From Burkholderiales bacterium (GTDB taxonomy: Bacteria > Pseudomonadota > Gammaproteobacteria > Burkholderiales > Burkholderiaceae_E): 64,000 nucleotides of DNA. Below the pieces are notes generated by a model. It had not been told where the DNA came from. It saw only the letters and a program-made list of their open reading frames with translations, and did not search any database. A program made the position numbers and the translations under genes. The stretch lies in contig JAPOKJ010000001.1 of NCBI GenBank assembly GCA_029977705.1, positions 186,001-250,000 of the forward strand, read 5' to 3'. Shown in pieces: positions 35,128 through 44,120 of the stretch (its first letter is position 1; every line of letters starts with the position of its first letter).

Positions 35128-35164
35128 GGGTCGGGCCCTGGAAGGTGTCGGAAAGCCAGTCGGG

Positions 35165-36109
35165 TCAGGCGTTGTAGGCCAGGCGATGGCCGGGTACCGG
35201 CCAGTCGTCGATCGCGATCAGCTTGCCCACGCCCGAGAGCGTGATGTAGGCGGTACGCATGTCCTTGCCGCCAAAGCAGATGTTGGTGGTCATGATGTCG
35301 CCGGTCGGCACGAAGGACAGCGTGGTGCCATCCGGCGCGACCGTGGTGATACCCGACTTGAGCAGGGTGGCGATGACGATGTTGCCGAAGGCATCGACGG
35401 CGATGGAATCGAAGCGCTGGTAATGTCCTCCGGGGGCGGCGCAGACCATGCGCCCGCCGTGCGGGGAGGGGAAGCCATGCTTGCGGATCTGGCCCGGAGC
35501 CTCGAGGTCGAAGGCCCACAGCCGCGCGCCTTCGGTCTCGGCGTAGTACAGGACCTTGTCGTCCGGCGACAGGGCGCAGCCATTGGGTGTGAGGGCCGGG
35601 TGGCAGATGACGCTGGAGGCGCCGGTGGCCGGATTGAAGAAGTAGACGCCACCGCGGTCCATCTCGGTGGGCCGTACCTTGCCCAGGTCGGTGAAATACA
35701 GATGGCCCTGGCGATCGAAGACCAGGTCATTGGGGCCGCGCAGCTTGATGGTGCCGCCCTTTGCAGAGGGCACTTCGTCGAGCACGCGCTCGAAACGACC
35801 GGTGGCCAGGTTGACGCGTTCGATGCGCCCGCCGGCATAGTCGGCGGCCTGGGCCACCGGGCGGAAGGTGCCATTGGGTTCGGTCACCCAGGCAAAGCCG
35901 CCGTTGTTGCAGACCCAGACCTGTCCGTCCGGTCCGATCGCCGCGCCGTTGGGGCCTCCCCCGAGCGTGGCCACCACCGAGGTCTTGCCATCGGGTGCGA
36001 CCCGCGTCAGCGTGCCGCGGGCGATCTCGACCAGCAGCACCGAGCCGTCGTCCATGGCGATCGGTCCTTCGGGAAATTGCAGGCCACTGGTGATTTCACG
36101 GATCTTCAT
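35165..36109 (-). CDS. SMP-30/gluconolactonase-family lactonase
   Basis: A 314-residue six-bladed beta-propeller hydrolase. PEGPIAMDDGSVLLVE near the N-terminus provides the metal-binding Glu, GPNDLVFDRQGHLYFTD the Asn/Asp ligands, and LSPDDKVLYYAET the catalytic-side Asp. Relatives open sugar lactones or lactones of ring-fission products. It sits in an operon with a D-2-hydroxyacid dehydrogenase and a ThDP enzyme, consistent with sugar-acid breakdown. The 86 bp before it hold a 9-bp tandem repeat. Confidence 0.86.
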   Translation of the reverse strand: MKIREITSGLQFPEGPIAMDDGSVLLVEIARGTLTRVAPDGKTSVVATLGGGPNGAAIGPDGQVWVCNNGGFAWVTEPNGTFRPVAQAADYAGGRIERVNLATGRFERVLDEVPSAKGGTIKLRGPNDLVFDRQGHLYFTDLGKVRPTEMDRGGVYFFNPATGASSVICHPALTPNGCALSPDDKVLYYAETEGARLWAFDLEAPGQIRKHGFPSPHGGRMVCAAPGGHYQRFDSIAVDAFGNIVIATLLKSGITTVAPDGTTLSFVPTGDIMTTNICFGGKDMRTAYITLSGVGKLIAIDDWPVPGHRLAYNA

Positions 36110-36131
36110 GGGGTCTCCTCGGCGATGGTAT

Positions 36132-36167
36132 GGGGGTACAGGGGGTACAGGGGGTACAGGCGGTGTA
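36132..36167. repeat. 9-bp tandem repeat in an intergenic leader
   Basis: GGGGGTACA occurs three times in direct succession (36132-36158), then a degenerate copy GGCGGTGTA (36159-36167). It lies in the 86-bp gap between the 2-hydroxyacid dehydrogenase gene and the lactonase gene, in the leader of the latter. Confidence 0.9.
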
Positions 36168-36195
36168 GGTATATGGGAGCGATGCCGCAGGCGGG

Positions 36196-37164
36196 TCAGG
36201 AATGGCCGACCACGACCGGATAGTCGGGGCGACCGGTGCGAACCCAGGTGACGATGTTCATGGCAGCCTTGCGGCGCAATTCGACTTCGGATTCAGCCGA
36301 ATAGAAGGCCGAGTGCGGCGTGAAGCTCACGCGCGGATCGTTGAGCAGGGGGTGATGCTGTGGGATCGGTTCGACCGGCAGCACATCCAGTCCCACGCCG
36401 GCAAAGCGGTTGGCCTGCACCTCTGCGGTCAGGTCGTCCAGGTTGATGATGGCCCCGCGCGCAGTGTTCACCAGGTAGGAGCCCGGCTTCATGCGCGAGA
36501 GCAGCGCGCGGTTGACCAGACCCAGCGTGCCGGGATTGAGCAGGCAGTGGATCGAGATCGCATCGGCCTGCTCGAACAGGCCCTCGAGCGAGACGCGTTC
36601 GACATATTGCGGGAAGTCGCCCTCGATCAGGTAGGGGTCATGGGCGATGACCTTCTTGAAGATCGGCGCCGCATAGTGGGCAAAGCGCTTGCCGATGCGG
36701 CCCAGCCCGAGGATGCCCACGGTCAGGTTCTGGGCACGCGGGATGCGCCCGGTGGTGGTGTAGTGCCACTTGCCATGGTGGATGTCCCGGTCGTAGCGCG
36801 AGACATTGCGGATGGCATTGAGCAGCATCGTGAGCGCATGCAGGGATACCTCGCCGACGCCGTAGTCGGGCGAATTGGCCAGCCAGACACCGAAGCGGGC
36901 GGCATCCTCGGCATTGATGGTGTCGTAGCCGGCCCCGATGCGCGAGCACAGCCGGATATTGGGACGAGCCTCGAACACGATCTTGTTGACGGGCGCGTAC
37001 TGGATCAGCAAGGCCTGACAGCCGGCCGAGGCCTCGATCACCTGCTGCTCGGTGCGGCATTGCGCCTCGATCAGTTCGATGCCGGCCTCGCGAAAGATCT
37101 GGCGCTCCAGGCTCACATCGAGCATGTCGTAATCGGTGAACAAAACCTTCGGGGTACTGGCCAT
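36196..37164 (-). CDS. D-isomer-specific 2-hydroxyacid dehydrogenase, C-terminal-binding-protein type
   Basis: A 322-residue NAD-dependent dehydrogenase. The cofactor motif is GILGLGRIGKRFA (about residue 150). Catalytic Arg is in LVNTARGAII, Glu in LPVEPIPQHHPL and His in FTPHSAFYS. GAGYDTINAEDA is typical of the CtBP-like branch. The ATG at 37164 is chosen because the first 39 residues of a longer reading are low-complexity. Likely role: interconversion of a 2-keto acid and a D-2-hydroxy acid. Confidence 0.88.
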   Translation of the reverse strand: MASTPKVLFTDYDMLDVSLERQIFREAGIELIEAQCRTEQQVIEASAGCQALLIQYAPVNKIVFEARPNIRLCSRIGAGYDTINAEDAARFGVWLANSPDYGVGEVSLHALTMLLNAIRNVSRYDRDIHHGKWHYTTTGRIPRAQNLTVGILGLGRIGKRFAHYAAPIFKKVIAHDPYLIEGDFPQYVERVSLEGLFEQADAISIHCLLNPGTLGLVNRALLSRMKPGSYLVNTARGAIINLDDLTAEVQANRFAGVGLDVLPVEPIPQHHPLLNDPRVSFTPHSAFYSAESEVELRRKAAMNIVTWVRTGRPDYPVVVGHS

Positions 37165-37219
37165 GGTGTCGTTGCAGTGAGGGGCGGTCGGTCGTTGAGG
37201 GGAGGCGCCGGGGGCGGGC

Positions 37220-38965
37220 CTATTGCTTCTTGAGCGCGGCCTCGCGCAAGGCCTCGAGTGTCGTGCCCGGCGTGATGGCATTGGGGTCGATGCAGATCTC
37301 GATCAGCGCCGGCTTGCCGGCATCGCGGGCGCGCGCCAGCGCCGGTGCGAACTCGGCGGTCGTGGTCACCCGCTCACCGTGCGCGCCATAAGCCCTGGCC
37401 AGTGCCGGAAAGTCGGGATTGGTAAAGGCGGTGCCATGCACGCGGCCCGGATGCTCGCGCTCCTGGTGCATGCGGATGGTGCCGAACATGCCGTTGTTGA
37501 CGATGATGAAGATGACGTTCAGGCCGTAGTGCACGGCGGTGGCCAGCTCCTGGCCATTCATCATGTAGCAGCCGTCGCCGTTGTACGAGACCACCGTGCG
37601 TCGGCGGTCGGCGACCTTGGCCGCAATGGCTGCGGGCACGCCGTAGCCCATCGAGCCGCTCGAGGGCGCCAACTGGGTGCGAAAGCCGGTGTAGCGGTGG
37701 AAGCGGTGCATCCAGCTGGCAAAGTTGCCGGCACAGTTGGTGAAGATCGTGTCGACCGGCAGGCTGCGCTCCATCTCGAGCACCACCTCGCGCAGGTCGA
37801 CCTGGTCGGTTCGTCCGCCCGGCATGCCCTTGTAGGCCGAGGTCTGCCAAGCCTCGTAGTCGGCTCGGGCGGCACGCGTGCGGACCGCGTAGACCGGTTG
37901 CACCGGTGGCGGGAGGGCCCGCGCCATTTTGGCGAACTCGTTCATGCCGCTGGCGATGTACAGGGCTGCGTGGTAGACGCGACCCAGTTCATTCGGATCG
38001 TTGTGCACATGGATGAGCGTCTGGCTCGGCGTGGGCACCGTCAGCAGGGTATAGCCCGAGGTGGTCATCTCGCCCAGTCGTGCGCCTACCGTGAGCAGCA
38101 CGTCGGCTTCGCGGACGCGCTGTGCCAGGGCCGGGTTGATGCCGATGCCGACATCGCCGGCATAGTGGCTGCTGCGGTTGTCGAGCAGGTCCTGAAAGCG
38201 GAAGGCGCAGCCGGCGGGCAGATCGAAGGCCTCGATGAAGGCGCGGATGTCGGCAATGCCCTGGGCATTCCAGCCGGCACCCCCGAGAATGACCATCGGG
38301 CGCTGCGCACCCTCGAGCATGGCCTTGAGCTGCAGCATGTCCTCCTGGCGGGGGGCGGCCTGCACGACACGAAAGGGCAGGGCATCGGGCACGCTGACCA
38401 TCTGGGTCAGCATGTCCTCGGGCAGGGCCAGCACCACCGGTCCCGGGCGGCCGGAAACGGCCTTCTGGAAGGCCTGCTGCACATATTCGGGGATGCGGTC
38501 GGCGCGGTCGATCTGGGCCACCCATTTGCACAGCGGGCCGAACATGCGCCGGTAGTCCACCTCCTGGAAGGCCTCGCGTTCGACCTGGTCGCTGGCGACC
38601 TGGCCCACCAGCAGGATCATCGGATCGCTGTCCTGGAAGGCGGTGTGCACCGCGATGCTGGCATTGGTTGCGCCCGGGCCGCGGGTGACGAAGGCAATGC
38701 CGGGCTTGCCGGTCAGCTTGCCATAGGCTGCAGCCATGAAGGCGGCGCCCCCATCCTGGCGGGCCACGATCAGTTCGATCTGCTCGCGCACGCCGTACAG
38801 CGCGTCGAGCGCTTCCAGGTAGGACTCGCCGGGCACGCAGAAGGCGTGGCGTACGCCGTGCACGACCAACTGGTCGATCAGCACCTGGCCGCCCGAGCGG
38901 GCGACGGGCTGGGCGGGACCGCTTGCCGGCCGGGATGCGGGTGCGGAGGAATTCGGATTGTTCAT
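37220..38965 (-). CDS. Thiamine-diphosphate enzyme, acetolactate-synthase-like
   Basis: A 581-residue ThDP-dependent enzyme with three domains. The N-terminal pyrimidine-binding domain has the catalytic Glu in VPGESYLEALDAL (about residue 50). The middle domain is of DHS type. The C-terminal domain has the GDGCYMMNGQELATA-to-IIVNN diphosphate/metal motif. The first 25 residues are Pro/Ser/Ala-rich. No regulatory small subunit is nearby, so a catabolic 2-keto-acid decarboxylase or carboligase is more likely than valine biosynthesis. It is the first gene of the minus-strand operon. Confidence 0.87.
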   Translation of the reverse strand: MNNPNSSAPASRPASGPAQPVARSGGQVLIDQLVVHGVRHAFCVPGESYLEALDALYGVREQIELIVARQDGGAAFMAAAYGKLTGKPGIAFVTRGPGATNASIAVHTAFQDSDPMILLVGQVASDQVEREAFQEVDYRRMFGPLCKWVAQIDRADRIPEYVQQAFQKAVSGRPGPVVLALPEDMLTQMVSVPDALPFRVVQAAPRQEDMLQLKAMLEGAQRPMVILGGAGWNAQGIADIRAFIEAFDLPAGCAFRFQDLLDNRSSHYAGDVGIGINPALAQRVREADVLLTVGARLGEMTTSGYTLLTVPTPSQTLIHVHNDPNELGRVYHAALYIASGMNEFAKMARALPPPVQPVYAVRTRAARADYEAWQTSAYKGMPGGRTDQVDLREVVLEMERSLPVDTIFTNCAGNFASWMHRFHRYTGFRTQLAPSSGSMGYGVPAAIAAKVADRRRTVVSYNGDGCYMMNGQELATAVHYGLNVIFIIVNNGMFGTIRMHQEREHPGRVHGTAFTNPDFPALARAYGAHGERVTTTAEFAPALARARDAGKPALIEICIDPNAITPGTTLEALREAALKKQ

Positions 38966-38987
38966 CCCTGCAGTTTCGCATTTTTCT

Positions 38988-38993
38988 TACAAT
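38988..38993 (+). promoter_or_regulatory. -10 element for the SDR-Ldh-dehydrogenase operon
   Basis: TACAAT lies 57 bp before the ATG at 39051 in the divergent intergenic region. No clear -35 is seen, so an activator may be required. Confidence 0.4.
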
Positions 38994-39050
38994 CCCCATG
39001 CCCGTCCTTTGCGGAACGGGACGCCCTCTTCACTCCCGAAAGAAATCGTC

Positions 39051-39809
39051 ATGAACCAGATCGACCTCAAAGGCCGCAGTGCGGTGGTCACCGGCGGCGC
39101 CGCCGGCATCGGATTCGCCATTGCGCAGCGTTTTGCCCAAAGCGGCGCCCGCGTCACGATCTGGGACCTGGACGCGGCCGCCGCACAGGCAGCGGCCGCC
39201 CGGTTGCCGGCGGTGCCCGCAGGGGCGCACGCCCATCAGGCCGTCGATGTGGCCGACGAGGCCTCGGTCGATGCCGCCACCCGCGCCACCGTGTCGGCGG
39301 CCGGCCGTATCGACATCCTGGTCTGCAGTGCCGGCGTGGCCGGTCCGAACATGCCGGTGGCCGAGTACAGCGTGGCCGACTGGCGCAAGGTCATCGACAT
39401 CAACCTGACCGGTACCTTCCTCTGCGACCGCGCCGTCGTTCGCGACATGCTGAAAAACGATTACGGTCGCATCATCAACATCGCCTCGATCGCCGGCAAG
39501 GACGGCAATCCCAATGCCTCGGCCTACAGCGCCTCCAAGGCGGCCGTGATTGGCCTGACCAAGTCGCTGGGCAAGGAGACCGCAAGGACCGGCATCCGCG
39601 TCAATTGCATCACACCGGCCGCTGTGCGCACCGCGATCTTCGACCAGATGACGCAAGAGCACATCGGTTTCATGCTGTCCAAGATCCCGATGGGCCGCTT
39701 CGGTCTGGTCGAGGAAATCGCGGCCATGGTGGCCTGGCTGGCCAGCGAAGATTGCGCCTTCTCCACCGGTGCCGTCTTCGATCTGTCCGGCGGCCGGGCG
39801 GTGTACTGA
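39051..39809 (+). CDS. SDR-family oxidoreductase (FabG-like)
   Basis: A 252-residue classical SDR with TGGAAGIGFA, CSAGVAG, the Ser in IINIASIAG and YSASKAAV (active-site Tyr/Lys). CGAAAGAAATC precedes the ATG. It opens a three-gene plus-strand operon, and its stop lies 1 bp before the next ATG. It probably oxidises a polyol or sugar acid; the substrate is not identified. Confidence 0.88.
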   Translation: MNQIDLKGRSAVVTGGAAGIGFAIAQRFAQSGARVTIWDLDAAAAQAAAARLPAVPAGAHAHQAVDVADEASVDAATRATVSAAGRIDILVCSAGVAGPNMPVAEYSVADWRKVIDINLTGTFLCDRAVVRDMLKNDYGRIINIASIAGKDGNPNASAYSASKAAVIGLTKSLGKETARTGIRVNCITPAAVRTAIFDQMTQEHIGFMLSKIPMGRFGLVEEIAAMVAWLASEDCAFSTGAVFDLSGGRAVY

Positions 39810-39810
39810 G

Positions 39811-40911
39811 ATGGCCGCATCGCCTTCGCCGGGACCGACCGCCGGTGCGCTGCAACGCGACCGCTACGATGCCGGCGCGCTGACCGGTTTCGCCTGCAAA
39901 CTGCTGCAGGCCGGTGGCCTGCCCGAGCCCATGGCGCGCGATGTGGCCGAGGTGCTGGTCGAGGGCGACCTGCTCGGGCACGACACCCATGGCCTGCAAT
40001 TGCTCGGCCCCTACCTGGCCGAACTGGAGCGCGGCGACATGACCCGCGAGGGCGCGCCCCTGGTGCTGGCCGAAGCCACCTGTGTGGCGACCTGGGATGG
40101 CCGGCGCCTGCCTGGGCCGCATCTGGTACGCCAGGCGCTGGCCTGGGCGGTGCCGCGGGCCCGTGCCCATGGCCAGGCCACGGTGGCGATCCGGCGCAGC
40201 CATCACATTGCGGCGCTGGCCGCCTACCTCGAAGCAGCAGCCCGCTCCGGCCTGCTGGTCATCCTGGCCTGCTCCGACCCTTCCGTGGCCAGCGTGGCCC
40301 CCTTCGGTGGCACGCAGGCGGTCTTCACGCCCAATCCCTTCTCGATCGGCATCCCGACGGGCACTGATCCGGTGATGATCGACATCTCTGCCTCGATCAC
40401 CACCAATGGCATGAGCAACCGCATGAAGGCGGCCGGCCAGAAGGGCGAGCATGCCTGGTGGCTCGATGCCCTGGGCCAGCCCAGCAACGACCCGGCCGTG
40501 ATCACGGCCCAGCCGCCGGGGACCATCCTGCCGCTGGGGGGGCTCGACGCCGGTCACAAGGGCTATGGGCTGGCACTGATGATCGAGGCCCTCACTGCGG
40601 GGCTGTCTGGCCATGGCCGGGCCGATGTGGCCGAGGGCTGGGGCGCGACGGTCTACCTGCAGGTGATGGACCCGGCCGCCTTTGCAGGCCTGAGCCCTTT
40701 CACCTGGCAGACCGACTGGCTGGTCGATGCCTGCCGCAGCAATCCGCCGCGTGATCCGGCCCGCCCGGTGCGTCTGCCCGGTCATCGCGGCATCGCGCTC
40801 AAGCAGGACCAGCTGGCCCACGGCGTGGCCCTGCATCCGGGCATTGCGCCCCAGCTCAAGGGCTGGGCGAGCAAGCTCAACGTGCCCATGCCCGCGCCGC
40901 GTCTGTCGTGA
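39811..40911 (+). CDS. Ldh2/YlbC-type malate/L-lactate dehydrogenase family oxidoreductase
   Basis: A 366-residue NAD(P)-dependent dehydrogenase of the Ldh2 fold, which is unrelated to classical lactate dehydrogenase. GHDTHGLQLL (catalytic His), RRSHHIAALAAYLE, FTPNPFSIGIPT and GHKGYGLALMIE are family segments. Characterised members reduce 2,3-diketogulonate or act on ureidoglycolate or sulfolactate. Neighbouring SDR and 2-hydroxyacid dehydrogenase genes suggest hydroxy-acid catabolism. Confidence 0.87.
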   Translation: MAASPSPGPTAGALQRDRYDAGALTGFACKLLQAGGLPEPMARDVAEVLVEGDLLGHDTHGLQLLGPYLAELERGDMTREGAPLVLAEATCVATWDGRRLPGPHLVRQALAWAVPRARAHGQATVAIRRSHHIAALAAYLEAAARSGLLVILACSDPSVASVAPFGGTQAVFTPNPFSIGIPTGTDPVMIDISASITTNGMSNRMKAAGQKGEHAWWLDALGQPSNDPAVITAQPPGTILPLGGLDAGHKGYGLALMIEALTAGLSGHGRADVAEGWGATVYLQVMDPAAFAGLSPFTWQTDWLVDACRSNPPRDPARPVRLPGHRGIALKQDQLAHGVALHPGIAPQLKGWASKLNVPMPAPRLS

Positions 40912-40963
40912 CGGCCGCGCCGATCCTTTATCCTTGCGAACCTTCTTAGATTCCGGAACGACG

Positions 40964-41917
40964 ATGAGCAAACCTGTTGTGCTGCTGATGGGCCCGATCC
41001 ATGCCCCTTCCCAGGCCAGGCTGGAGGCCACCTACGATGTACGCCGCTACTGGGAGGCGCCCGACAAGGGCTCGCTGCTCGATGCGATCGCGCCCCACTG
41101 CCAATGCATCGTCACCAATGGCGGCCGCGGCGTCGAGGCCGAGGTGATGAAGCAGTTGCCCGGGCTCAAGATGGTGGCCAACTTCGGCGTCGGCTACGAC
41201 GCGGTCGATGTGCCGTATTGCCAGGCCCGCAGGATCGGCCTGTCCAATACCCCGGATGTGCTGACCGAGGACGTCGCCGATCTGGCCCTGGCCTTGCTGC
41301 TGGGCAGCCTGCGTCGCATCCCGGCGGGCGACCAGCATGTGCGCAGCGGTGCCTGGGCCAAGGGCGGCATGGCGCTCACGCAAAGCATGCAGGGCAAGAA
41401 GATCCTGATCCTGGGCATGGGCCGCATCGGTCAGGCCATTGCCAAGCGCTGCCTGGCCTTCAACACCGAGATCGGTTATTCAGGCCCGCGCAAGAAGGAC
41501 GGCTTGTCCTTCCCCTATTTCGCTGATGTGGTCGAAGGCTCGAAATGGGCCGATGTGGTCGTGGCAGCGTTGCCGGGCGGTGCCGCCACCAAGGCTGCGA
41601 TGAGCCGTGCCGCGCTCGAGGCGCTCGGGCCGCAGGGCACCTTCGTGAACATCGCGCGCGGCTCGGTGGTCGATGAAGAGGCCCTGATCGAGTTGCTGGG
41701 CAATGGCAAGCTGGGCGCGGCCGGGCTGGATGTGTTCTACAACGAGCCCAACATCAACCCCGCATTCTTCGGCCTGCAGAACGCGGTGCTGCACCCGCAT
41801 CAGGGCAGTGCCACCACGCCGACGCGCGATGCGATGGGCGACCTGACGCTGGCCAATGTGACCGCGTTCTTTGCCGGTCAAAAACTGGTCACCGAGGTCT
41901 TGCCGGTTCACTATTGA
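40964..41917 (+). CDS. 2-hydroxyacid dehydrogenase (GyaR/hydroxypyruvate reductase-like)
   Basis: A 317-residue NAD(P)-dependent dehydrogenase. Cofactor motif ILGMGRIGQAIA, catalytic Arg in VNIARGSVVDE, Glu in YNEPNINPAF and His in LHPHQGSA are all present. GVGYDAVDV and NTPDVLTEDVADLALALLL are typical of glyoxylate/hydroxypyruvate reductases. It is the second such enzyme within 5 kb, from a different branch than the one at 36196. Confidence 0.88.
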   Translation: MSKPVVLLMGPIHAPSQARLEATYDVRRYWEAPDKGSLLDAIAPHCQCIVTNGGRGVEAEVMKQLPGLKMVANFGVGYDAVDVPYCQARRIGLSNTPDVLTEDVADLALALLLGSLRRIPAGDQHVRSGAWAKGGMALTQSMQGKKILILGMGRIGQAIAKRCLAFNTEIGYSGPRKKDGLSFPYFADVVEGSKWADVVVAALPGGAATKAAMSRAALEALGPQGTFVNIARGSVVDEEALIELLGNGKLGAAGLDVFYNEPNINPAFFGLQNAVLHPHQGSATTPTRDAMGDLTLANVTAFFAGQKLVTEVLPVHY

Positions 41918-42011
41918 TCGTCCGGCCCGGTTGAGTGTCCGACCGGCTCGATCCCTTCGTCGCCTGAGCGCTTCAAATCGCAGTCCTTGCTCTGGCTGAT
42001 GTCTCGTAAAT

Positions 42012-42035
42012 GTCCTATTGACAGAACAATAAGAC
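42012..42035. promoter_or_regulatory. Inverted repeat over the -35 of the GntR/UTRA gene (probable operator)
   Basis: GTCCTATTG and CAATAAGAC, separated by ACAGAA, match in 8 of 9 positions. The repeat covers the TTGACA -35 element, so the encoded GntR protein could repress its own gene. Confidence 0.55.
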
Positions 42036-42047
42036 CGAACCTAAGAT
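42018..42047 (+). promoter_or_regulatory. Sigma-70 promoter of the GntR/UTRA gene
   Basis: TTGACA (42018-42023) and TAAGAT (42042-42047) with an 18-bp spacer form a near-consensus promoter. The start codon at 42054 lies six bases after the -10, so the transcript should begin at the ATG. Confidence 0.65.
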
Positions 42048-42053
42048 GCCGCG

Positions 42054-42848
42054 ATGGTCCCCGGCCTGCCCCTGCCCAAATATCACCGCATCTACCTGGT
42101 GCTGCGCGAGCAGCTTCAGGAGGGGCGCTTCGTCGATGGCCTGCCGGGCGAACTGGCCCTGATGCAGCAGTTCGGTGTGGCCCGGGTCACGGTGCGGCGC
42201 GCGCTGCAGCAACTGGCCAGTGAGGGCCTGATTTCGCGCGAGCCGGGGCGTGGCACGCGGCCGATCGATGTGGGGCGCCCGGCAGCCAATGAAGCGGGCG
42301 AGCATGCCCAGCGCGCCCATCTGACCGGGCTGCTGGAAAACCTGGTCAGCATGGGGCTGCGCACCCAGGTCCGGGTGCTGGATGTGCAGACCATCACGGC
42401 CTCGCAGCCGGTGGCGTCGGCCCTGCAGATTGCACCCGGCGATGCGGTGCAAAAGGCGGTACGGGTGCGCAGCACCGGCGAGGGGCCGCTGTCGCACATC
42501 ACCACCTACGTCCCCGGCCAGATCGCGCGCCGTTTCGGCCGGCGCGAGCTGGCGAAAAAGCCCATCCTGTTGCTGCTCGAGGAGTCCGGCGTCAAGGTGG
42601 GGCGTGCCCATCAGATGATCTCGGCCCGGCTGGCAGATGACGTGGTGGCCGCCCATCTGGATGTGGCCGTAGGCTCGGCCCTGCTCGCCGTCAAGCGGCT
42701 GATTTTTGATGAAGCGGATCGTCCGGTGCAATGGCTGCATGGCCTGTATCGGCCCGATCGCTACGAATACGAAATGCAGCTGTCCCGCGTGGGCAGCATC
42801 GATGCCAAGGTCTGGGTCAGCCGCGAGCTCGGCGCCCAGTTCTCATGA
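42054..42848 (+). CDS. GntR-family regulator with UTRA domain (HutC subfamily)
   Basis: A 264-residue regulator. The winged helix at about residues 10-75 contains LPGELALMQQFGVARVTVRRAL and a wing LISREPGRGT (in separate stretches). The UTRA effector domain runs from about residue 90 to the end, with YVPGQIARRF and DRPVQWLHGLYRPDRYEYEM. HutC-type proteins sense catabolic intermediates. It directly precedes the 42.9-54.4 kb cluster on the same strand, so it most likely controls that cluster and itself. Confidence 0.9.
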   Translation: MVPGLPLPKYHRIYLVLREQLQEGRFVDGLPGELALMQQFGVARVTVRRALQQLASEGLISREPGRGTRPIDVGRPAANEAGEHAQRAHLTGLLENLVSMGLRTQVRVLDVQTITASQPVASALQIAPGDAVQKAVRVRSTGEGPLSHITTYVPGQIARRFGRRELAKKPILLLLEESGVKVGRAHQMISARLADDVVAAHLDVAVGSALLAVKRLIFDEADRPVQWLHGLYRPDRYEYEMQLSRVGSIDAKVWVSRELGAQFS

Positions 42849-42885
42849 TCCCATCTTCACCGCCTCATACCGACAGGAGTCCCCC

Positions 42886-44088
42886 ATGAGCAAGCGTCGT
42901 CAATTCCTCTCCGGCAGTGCTGCCGCCGCCACCACGCTGGCCTTTCCCGCGATCACGGGTGCCCAGCCCAAGCCGGTCAGGATCGGTGTGCTGCATCCGG
43001 TCACCGGAGCCCTGGCCTATTCCGGCCAGCAGTGCCGCGAAGGTGCCCTGATGGCCATCGAGGACATCAACAAGGCCGGTGGCATCAAGGCGCTGGGCGG
43101 TGCCAAGATTGAAGCCTTGCTGGGCGATGCCCAGTCCTCGCCACAGGCCGGCACGGCCGAGATCGAGAAGATGAACGAGGCTGGGGTGTCGGCCGTGGTC
43201 GGTGCCTTTGCCTCGGCGATCTGCCTGGCCACCACCCAGGCGGCGGCCAAGTACAACCTGCCGCATGTGGTCGATGTCGGCGTGGCCGACCAGATCGTCG
43301 AGCGCGGCCTGAAGAACACCTTCCGCTTCGGCCCTGGCTACAAGAAGTGTGCCGAGGTGGCGGTGGCCAACCTGCATGTGCTCAACACCGCCGCCGGCAA
43401 GCCAGCCAAGAGCGTGATGATCATCCATGAAGAGTCGCTGTTTGGCACCGGCACCGCGCAATTGCTGGCCAAGGAGCTGCCCGGCTATGGCTATGAGGTC
43501 AAGGAAGTCATCAAGCACGCCAACCCGACGCGTGACTTCAACAACATCGCCTTGCGCATCAAGGCGGTCAATCCGGACATCGTGATCCCGGCCAACTACT
43601 ACAACGAGTACGCGCTGCTGGTGCGAACCCTGCAGCAGCAGAAGATCACGCCCAAGGCGATCTACTCGGTGCTGGGCGGGGCGGCCTCGAGCTACAAGTT
43701 CGTCAAGGAATTCCCGGATGCCGCCAATGGCATCATCGACTGCAACCACTGGTTCAACCCGCGCGACAAGCGCAGCGCCGAACTGCGCAAGCGGGTCGAG
43801 GCCAAGGGCCTGTTCTTCAGTTACGAGGTCTTCATGACCTATACCGCGATGCGCCTGCTGGCCGATGCCATCGAGCGCGCCAAGTCCACCGACCGGGCCG
43901 CGATCATCGACGCGCTGGGCAAGAGCACGTTCTCGGACCACATCATGCCGTATGGCGCGACCCAATTCGTCAATGGGCAGAACACCGGCGCCCAGCCGCT
44001 GATGACCCAGGTGAGCAAGGGCGACATCCGCGTGATCATCCCGCGCGAGTACCGTGAAATGGATCCGATCTTCCCGCTCAAGGCCTGA
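42886..44088 (+). CDS. Branched-chain-amino-acid-type ABC receptor (HAAT family)
   Basis: A 400-residue periplasmic receptor. A twin-arginine-like leader KRRQFLSGSAAAATTLA ends near TGAQ, and the mature part begins PVRIGVLHPVTGALAYSGQQ, typical of LivJ/UrtA-like proteins. GACAGGAG precedes the ATG. The four LivHMGF-like genes follow. HAAT receptors bind amino acids, amides, urea or aromatic acids, so the ligand must be inferred from the enzymes downstream. Confidence 0.88.
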   Translation: MSKRRQFLSGSAAAATTLAFPAITGAQPKPVRIGVLHPVTGALAYSGQQCREGALMAIEDINKAGGIKALGGAKIEALLGDAQSSPQAGTAEIEKMNEAGVSAVVGAFASAICLATTQAAAKYNLPHVVDVGVADQIVERGLKNTFRFGPGYKKCAEVAVANLHVLNTAAGKPAKSVMIIHEESLFGTGTAQLLAKELPGYGYEVKEVIKHANPTRDFNNIALRIKAVNPDIVIPANYYNEYALLVRTLQQQKITPKAIYSVLGGAASSYKFVKEFPDAANGIIDCNHWFNPRDKRSAELRKRVEAKGLFFSYEVFMTYTAMRLLADAIERAKSTDRAAIIDALGKSTFSDHIMPYGATQFVNGQNTGAQPLMTQVSKGDIRVIIPREYREMDPIFPLKA

Positions 44089-44120
44089 GAGCAGCGTCTC
44101 GGCGATGTCCTGGCACGGCC

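Noticed and set aside
36132-36167. CRISPR-like repeat
   Set aside because: The units are 9 bp and directly adjacent without spacers, and no cas genes are present.
37220-38965. Acetolactate synthase of valine/isoleucine biosynthesis
   Set aside because: No small regulatory subunit or ilv genes lie nearby, and the operon is of catabolic type. Only the ThDP-enzyme family call is kept.
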